A stretch of DNA of 36,027 bases from RGIG7450 sp045633565. GTDB taxonomy: Bacteria; Bacillota; Clostridia; RUG12999. Location: assembly GCA_045633565.1 (NCBI GenBank), contig JAZQYO010000022.1, forward strand, positions 1-36,027, read 5' to 3'. The notes under the pieces are model-generated. The model did no database searches. It had not been told where the DNA came from and worked only from the letters and a program-made list of their open reading frames with translations. Position numbers and translations under genes: made by a program. Shown piece after piece: positions 31,564 through 36,027 of this stretch (position 1 is the first letter of the stretch; the number at the start of each line of letters is the position of its first letter).

Positions 31564-34281
31564 ATGAAACAAAAACTGCTATCTTTACTTTTGACAATGA
31601 CCATATTATTGGGGGCATTTGGTGCAATTCCATATGTTGCAAATGCCTCGACAAACGGAGTTACACGACAGCAAGCCGTAAATTGGGCAAATTCTAAACT
31701 TAGTCAAGCCTTAGATTATGATGGTGTTTCCGGCGCTCAATGCGTTGATTTAATAAAGTATTATTATGTTTATTTGGGAAATAGTGCCGTAAGGGGAAAT
31801 GGTAAGGATTATGCAACCAATGCATTACCGTCTGGATGGACACGTATTCAATATTACAGTGGATTTGTTCCGCAACCGGGAGATGTTGCCGTTTGGACGA
31901 CAGGAAGTAGCGGATATGGACATGTAGCAATTGTTACTGCAGGCAATTCATCTACATTTAGCGTTGTAGAACAAAATTGGGGATATAAATATTGTACAAC
32001 ACGAACTACTTGTGCCACCGCTGGAATTTGGGGAGTTGTGCGACCAGATTTTCCAGCCGAAACAAAACCAACAGCACCTGCATATATTAGTGCAAGCAGA
32101 ACTGTGTATAATACAAAAGAATCAATTGCCTTTTCTTGGCCTACCGTTTCAGGGGCAACGGATTATTACATATATATGTGGAAAGATGGTACACAAATAT
32201 ACTCAACCTATATGGCATCTAATACTGCTTTTACATCAGCACCAACATCCGCAGGCAATTACACTCTTTTGGTTAGAGCAGGAAATAGTGCAGGATATAG
32301 TGATACAAGTGCTCGATATGATTTCATAGTAACCGATTCAGTCCCTAATGTAGTAACAAATCTGAGAAGTAGTAAAACTTTATATTCACCAAGTGAAAGC
32401 ATAACTTTTAATTGGGATTCAGCATACGCCACAGAAAATTATTGGATATATATGTGGAAAGATGGAGTTCAATTATATGCTACTGATATGGGCAAAAGTA
32501 CAACTTTCACATCAGCACCAACTTCTCCAGGAAAATATAGGTTGTGCATAAGACCTGGAAATGTAAATGGCTTTAACGAAAACAGCAAAGCGTATGAATT
32601 TACTGTTGGTTTATATACTGTTACTCTAAACAATCAAAGTGCGACAACAGCAGGAACTGCTTCTGTTACAGCAACTTATGGTTCTGCAATGCCGAGTATA
32701 TCCATTCCTAAAAAGACAGGATATACGTTCGGTGGTTATTATACTGGAACAAACGGCAGTGGAACACAATATTACACAGCAAGCGGAGCAAGTGCACGAA
32801 GCTGGGATAAAACATCCGCAACAACATTATATGCTCAATGGACGGCAAATAAATATACAGTTACACTGAATAATCAAAGTGCAACCACAGCCGGAACAAC
32901 TTCGGTTAGTGCATCCTATGGCTCTGCTATGCCAAGTATAACAGTTCCCAAAAAGACAGGATATACATTCGGTGGTTATTATACTGGAACAAATGGTAGC
33001 GGAACACAATATTACACAGCAAGTGGAGCAAGTGCGAGAAGTTGGGATAAAACGTCTGCAACAACGTTGTATGCAAAATGGACTGCTAATACATATAAAG
33101 TAACATTTAATGCCAACGGTGGAACAACCCCAACTGCAAGCAAAAATGTAACATATAATTCGACTTACGGCACTTTGCCGACTCCAACAAGAAGTGGATA
33201 TACATTTAAAGGTTGGTATACGGCTACAAGCGGAGGAACACAGATAACAAGTAGCACAAAAGTTTCAATCACTTCTGCTCAAACTTTATATGCGCAGTGG
33301 ACGGCAAACAAATATACCTTCGATTTAAAAGGCTTATTAAATTTTAAAATGAGTGATAATATTAGCGGATTTGGAACTGTCGATGTCTATATCAACGGAA
33401 CTCTTGCAGGGGATGATGTTACAGACTATAAAGGAACTTATACATATGGGACCACTTATGAAATTAAAGGGATAAAATCGGTGTCTGGTCGCGTATACAA
33501 CGGGGATTATGCATGCTTGTCAGGTACAATAACATCAGACACAACAGTTGTATTAAATTTTATTGATTATTATAATATAAGGTATGATGCCAATGGTGGG
33601 ACAGGTGCTCCGTCATCCCAGCGGCTGTATTACAGTATGTCTATTACTTTAAGTGATATAAAACCAACACGCACCGGATATACATTCAAGGGATGGAACA
33701 CGAAAGCTGACGGCAGTGGAACGGCATATAGTTCGGGCGGTTCATATGCAGCAAATTTGGATGTGACTTTATATGCCCAGTGGGCAATTAATAAGCATAC
33801 GGTAACGTTCGACTCAATGGGTGGGACGGAAGAAATTGAACCAATAATTGTTTCATATGGTTCTGATTGTGGAGATTTACCTGTTCCTGAAAAAAATGGA
33901 TTCAACTTCAAAGGATGGTATACAAAAGAAATTGATGGCGAAGAGATAACAAGTGAAACTATTGTCACTAATGATATGGATTTGTATGCTCATTGGGAAA
34001 TAGTGTCATATACAGAATCTATAGTTAAAAAATTAGGTACTAACCTGACTGTAGAAACAAAAATATATAACTTTGTTGCTCCGTATGAGATAATAATCGC
34101 AGGCTATAAAGGCAATGATTTTGTGACAATGAAAAGGATTGCACACAATGAAGATATTACTCCGCAAATTTTTGAGGGGGATATAGACAGAATCAAAATA
34201 ATGGTGTGGAGAGATTTTTTGACACTTCTGCCACTATGCGAGGCAGAAGAAATTCCGAGTGATAAATGGATAATAGAATAA
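31564..34281 (+). CDS. Secreted CHAP-domain protein with Flg_new/InlB-type repeats
   Basis: A 905-aa exported protein. Residues 1-29 are a signal peptide. A CHAP amidase/endopeptidase domain follows (about 30-165) with Cys60 in GAQCVDL, His120 in GHVAIV and Glu136 in VVEQNW, as in phage-type wall hydrolases. Two ~85-aa beta-sandwich-like repeats (both with YIYMWKDG or YWIYMWKDG) span about 172-350. Next come Listeria-Bacteroides (Flg_new/InlB B) repeats at 351-430, 431-510, 511-583, 670-744 and 745-816, interrupted at 584-669 by an unrelated domain. The last 89 residues match no family I can name. No LPXTG or SLH anchor is seen. Gln is often CAA here but CAG in housekeeping neighbours, hinting at transfer. 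RBS is GAGGGGG. Confidence 0.85.
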   Translation: MKQKLLSLLLTMTILLGAFGAIPYVANASTNGVTRQQAVNWANSKLSQALDYDGVSGAQCVDLIKYYYVYLGNSAVRGNGKDYATNALPSGWTRIQYYSGFVPQPGDVAVWTTGSSGYGHVAIVTAGNSSTFSVVEQNWGYKYCTTRTTCATAGIWGVVRPDFPAETKPTAPAYISASRTVYNTKESIAFSWPTVSGATDYYIYMWKDGTQIYSTYMASNTAFTSAPTSAGNYTLLVRAGNSAGYSDTSARYDFIVTDSVPNVVTNLRSSKTLYSPSESITFNWDSAYATENYWIYMWKDGVQLYATDMGKSTTFTSAPTSPGKYRLCIRPGNVNGFNENSKAYEFTVGLYTVTLNNQSATTAGTASVTATYGSAMPSISIPKKTGYTFGGYYTGTNGSGTQYYTASGASARSWDKTSATTLYAQWTANKYTVTLNNQSATTAGTTSVSASYGSAMPSITVPKKTGYTFGGYYTGTNGSGTQYYTASGASARSWDKTSATTLYAKWTANTYKVTFNANGGTTPTASKNVTYNSTYGTLPTPTRSGYTFKGWYTATSGGTQITSSTKVSITSAQTLYAQWTANKYTFDLKGLLNFKMSDNISGFGTVDVYINGTLAGDDVTDYKGTYTYGTTYEIKGIKSVSGRVYNGDYACLSGTITSDTTVVLNFIDYYNIRYDANGGTGAPSSQRLYYSMSITLSDIKPTRTGYTFKGWNTKADGSGTAYSSGGSYAANLDVTLYAQWAINKHTVTFDSMGGTEEIEPIIVSYGSDCGDLPVPEKNGFNFKGWYTKEIDGEEITSETIVTNDMDLYAHWEIVSYTESIVKKLGTNLTVETKIYNFVAPYEIIIAGYKGNDFVTMKRIAHNEDITPQIFEGDIDRIKIMVWRDFLTLLPLCEAEEIPSDKWIIE
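32614..33093 (+). repeat. Tandem 240-bp coding repeat (two copies)
   Basis: Two adjacent in-frame units of 240 bp (32614-32853 and 32854-33093) encode nearly identical 80-aa Flg_new/InlB-type modules; most DNA differences are at third codon positions. The similarity points to recent duplication and could allow copy-number change by recombination. Confidence 0.85.
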
Positions 34282-34301
34282 TGTCTTATTAGGGTGAAAT
34301 A

Positions 34302-34344
34302 AAACAATCTCCAAGAAAGATACATCTTGGAGATTGTTTCTATT
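34302..34344. terminator. Intrinsic terminator after the CHAP-repeat gene
   Basis: A 15-bp perfect stem (AAACAATCTCCAAGA and its complement at 34325-34339) with an 8-nt loop and a T-rich tail. It lies between convergent genes and can serve rarA too. Confidence 0.88.
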
Positions 34345-34364
34345 ATTACGAATACATATTGCAA

Positions 34365-35624
34365 CTACTTGCTTTTGATTTTTTTCATATATTCGGCAGC
34401 TGCCTGTTCAATTTTGTTTTCGCCCGGAGTATAATAAATTTTGTCTTTGATTTTGTCGGGCAAATATTGTTGATCAATATAGTGACCGGGATAACTGTGC
34501 GGGTATTTATACCCGATTGATTTACCAAGTTTTTTAGCACCTGCATAATGTCCGTCTTTGAGTGAGACGGGTATGTCTCCGGTGTCACCGGATGCAATAT
34601 CAGACATTGCGGCGTCGATAGCGCAGATTGCTGAGTTGGACTTTGGCGCAGTTGCGAGAAGAATTACCGCTTCGGCAAGTGGAATCCGTGCCTCGGGAAG
34701 TCCGAGCTGCAGAGCGCAGTCCACGCAGGATTTTACAACCGAAATGGCTGAGGGATAAGCAAGACCTATATCTTCGGCAGCTATTACCATAAGACGTCTG
34801 CAAACCGAAATCAAATCGCCACCGGTGAGCAGGCGGGCAAGATAATGAATCGCCGCATTTTCGTCACTACCTCGAATGGATTTCTGAAAAGCACTGAGCA
34901 AATCATAGTGGCTGTCTCCGTTGCGGTCGTATCTTGAAGCGGGGAGTGATGCATTTTCAAAAACATCTTCAGCAGTAACTGTCGACTTTTTATTCTGCAG
35001 TGCAGTTGTCACACAAAGCTCAAGCAGGTTGAGGGCTTTTCTTACATCTCCGTAAGCAATTTCGGACATTACAACCATAGCGTCTTTGTCAAATTCAATC
35101 TCCGAATAGAATTCACTGTTCAAAATTTCAAGCCCACGGGAAAGAACCTTTGCAATTTCCTCAGGGTCAACTTTGTGGAATTCAAAAACATTAGACCGGC
35201 TTAAAATTGCATTGTACACATAAAAGAAAGGATTTTCGGTCGTAGCTGCAATAAGTGTAATAAATCCGTTTTCAATATATTCCAGCAAAGACTGCTGCTG
35301 TTTTTTATTAAAATTCTGAATTTCATCAAGATAAAGCAAAATCCCGTTAGGATTGGTGAGGGAGTTTTGCTCTTTTACAATGTTTTTAATATCACTTACC
35401 GACCCGTTGGTGGCATTTATGTAATAAAGTGTTTTACCCGACCGTTCGGCAGCAATTCGCGCAAGCGTTGTTTTGCCGGTACCTGAGGGACCATAAAAAA
35501 TCATATTTGGAAGATTTCCGCTTTCAATAAGTGTGCGAAGAACTTTTCCCTTACCTATAAGATGAGACTGTCCGACAACCTCGTCAATAGATTGGGGACG
35601 CATTCTGTCAGCAAGTGGTTGCAC
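34365..35624 (-). CDS. rarA: Replication-associated recombination protein A (RarA/MgsA)
   Basis: An AAA+ ATPase acting at stalled replication forks, 419 aa. Visible features are RPQSIDEVVGQSHLIG at the N-terminus, Walker A GPSGTGKTT, Walker B LLYLDEIQNF, sensor 1 LIAATTENP, Arg finger region LSRSNVFEF, sensor 2 GDVRKALNLLE, and the C-terminal tetramerisation domain with RLMVIAAEDIGLAYP and LPEARIPLAEAVILLA. The start is GTG 35624 with RBS GAGGTGA. It is convergent with the CHAP-repeat gene and divergent from the rRNA operon. Confidence 0.95.
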   Translation of the reverse strand: MQPLADRMRPQSIDEVVGQSHLIGKGKVLRTLIESGNLPNMIFYGPSGTGKTTLARIAAERSGKTLYYINATNGSVSDIKNIVKEQNSLTNPNGILLYLDEIQNFNKKQQQSLLEYIENGFITLIAATTENPFFYVYNAILSRSNVFEFHKVDPEEIAKVLSRGLEILNSEFYSEIEFDKDAMVVMSEIAYGDVRKALNLLELCVTTALQNKKSTVTAEDVFENASLPASRYDRNGDSHYDLLSAFQKSIRGSDENAAIHYLARLLTGGDLISVCRRLMVIAAEDIGLAYPSAISVVKSCVDCALQLGLPEARIPLAEAVILLATAPKSNSAICAIDAAMSDIASGDTGDIPVSLKDGHYAGAKKLGKSIGYKYPHSYPGHYIDQQYLPDKIKDKIYYTPGENKIEQAAAEYMKKIKSK

Positions 35625-35660
35625 AACCGGTCACCTCGTTTCGTTTGTTTGATTATATAT

Positions 35661-35689
35661 ATTATATATGTAGATGAACGGTTTTTCAA
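35661..35689 (-). promoter_or_regulatory. Promoter for rarA
   Basis: On the minus strand TTGAAA (35684-35689), 17-bp spacer, TATAAT (35661-35666), about 37 bp before the GTG start. Confidence 0.7.
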
Positions 35690-35749
35690 GTGAAAAAAGA
35701 AAAAATGCACAAAAATGAATATTTTTCTAAAAAAAGGGTAAAAAAGGTA

Positions 35750-35779
35750 TTGACAAGGGTATGTAGAATGTGATATACT
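35750..35779 (+). promoter_or_regulatory. rRNA operon promoter P1
   Basis: TTGACA (35750-35755), 18-bp spacer, TATACT (35774-35779), preceded by A/T-rich, A-tract sequence like an UP element. A small hairpin CCTGC/GCAGG follows in the transcript. Confidence 0.8.
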
Positions 35780-35853
35780 GAAAGTCCACCTGCGAAGGCA
35801 GGAGGCACATAAAATGCAAGTCAAAAAACTTTTAAAAAAAATAAAAAAAGTTC

Positions 35854-35882
35854 TTGACAAGGGCAGTAGAATGTGATATACT
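35854..35882 (+). promoter_or_regulatory. rRNA operon promoter P2
   Basis: TTGACA (35854-35859), 17-bp spacer, TATACT (35877-35882). The spacer and -10 share GTAGAATGTGATATACT with P1, so the two promoters look duplicated. An A-rich tract precedes this one as well. Confidence 0.85.
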
Positions 35883-36027
35883 AAGTAAGTCGCTGATTTG
35901 GGCGACGGTGAATGGTCTTTGAAAATTAAACAGTAACTATTAAAAGAAGTGTAGGTTCTTATTAAGAACTTTGAGAACTCTTTACAGTAGTAGAGACGGA
36001 AGAACAAGGAAGCAAAAAAGCCAGAGA
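35883..36027 (+). other. 16S rRNA operon leader with boxA-like site
   Basis: No ORF. After P2 come a hairpin (GTCGC/GCGAC) and TGGTCTTTGAAAATT (35913-35927), like the boxA antitermination sequence of Gram-positive rrn leaders. The end, GAACAAGGAAGCAAAAAAGCCAGAGA in two parts (GAACAAGGAAGC then AAAAAAGCCAGAGA), resembles the stretch just before clostridial 16S genes. The mature 16S sequence itself is not reached. Confidence 0.75.

Noticed and set aside
32614..33093. CRISPR-like array or mobile repeat
   Set aside because: The 240-bp units are in frame, directly adjacent and encode a known protein repeat module.

Overview
The window looks like chromosomal DNA from an anaerobic, endospore-forming member of the Clostridia (Bacillota). 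The evidence is a forespore sigma factor (sigG), a WhiA regulator beside a PHP-type dnaE, a type III glutamine synthetase, an S-layer-homology protein, a trimeric NAD-linked [FeFe] hydrogenase, purine-rich ribosome binding sites, and A/T-rich spacers holding textbook sigma-A promoters and intrinsic terminators. Genus cannot be resolved by eye. I see no tRNA, CRISPR array, insertion sequence or intact prophage.

Layout, left to right. 1-3.4 kb: a palindromic intergenic repeat, then asnA and glnN (ammonium assimilation). 3.4-4.9 kb: a secreted SLH protein divergent from a 72-aa XRE regulator, with a repressor-style promoter between them. 4.9-10.2 kb: sigG behind an RBS-occluding hairpin, then dnaE and whiA on the minus strand. 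10.2-13.7 kb: a TetM/EF-G-like translational GTPase fused to a Rae1/YacP-type ribosome-associated nuclease domain, coupled to a YihY membrane protein. 13.7-18.1 kb: yajC, a TIGR04086-like membrane gene, secD, secF, a small membrane gene, then an RluA pseudouridine synthase. 18.2-20.8 kb: a BofC-like exported protein (minus strand) and a class A penicillin-binding protein.

21.0-29.2 kb is a tightly packed ten-gene hydrogenase operon. The catalytic trimer (NuoE-like, NuoF-like and HydA) brackets seven accessory genes: two DRTGG proteins, two GHKL ATP-binding proteins, a sensory-type HydS, a PHP phosphoesterase and a thioredoxin-like Fe-S protein. The mix suggests that hydrogen or redox sensing and a phospho-signalling circuit are made together with the enzyme. 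29.2-31.25 kb: a THF riboswitch with an RBS-sequestering hairpin controls folT (folate uptake) and folC (polyglutamylation).

31.25-34.3 kb holds a second XRE regulator, paralogous to the first, divergent from a large secreted CHAP-domain, InlB/Flg_new-repeat protein. As at the SLH locus, a perfect consensus promoter is bracketed by operator-like sequences. Both loci use a 6-4-6 palindrome geometry but with different half-sites (GAATGT versus ATATCC). This pair of regulator/surface-protein cassettes, together with the GTPase-Rae1 fusion, is the least conventional content here. The window closes with rarA (minus strand) and the tandem promoters and leader of an rRNA operon whose 16S gene begins just past the right edge.
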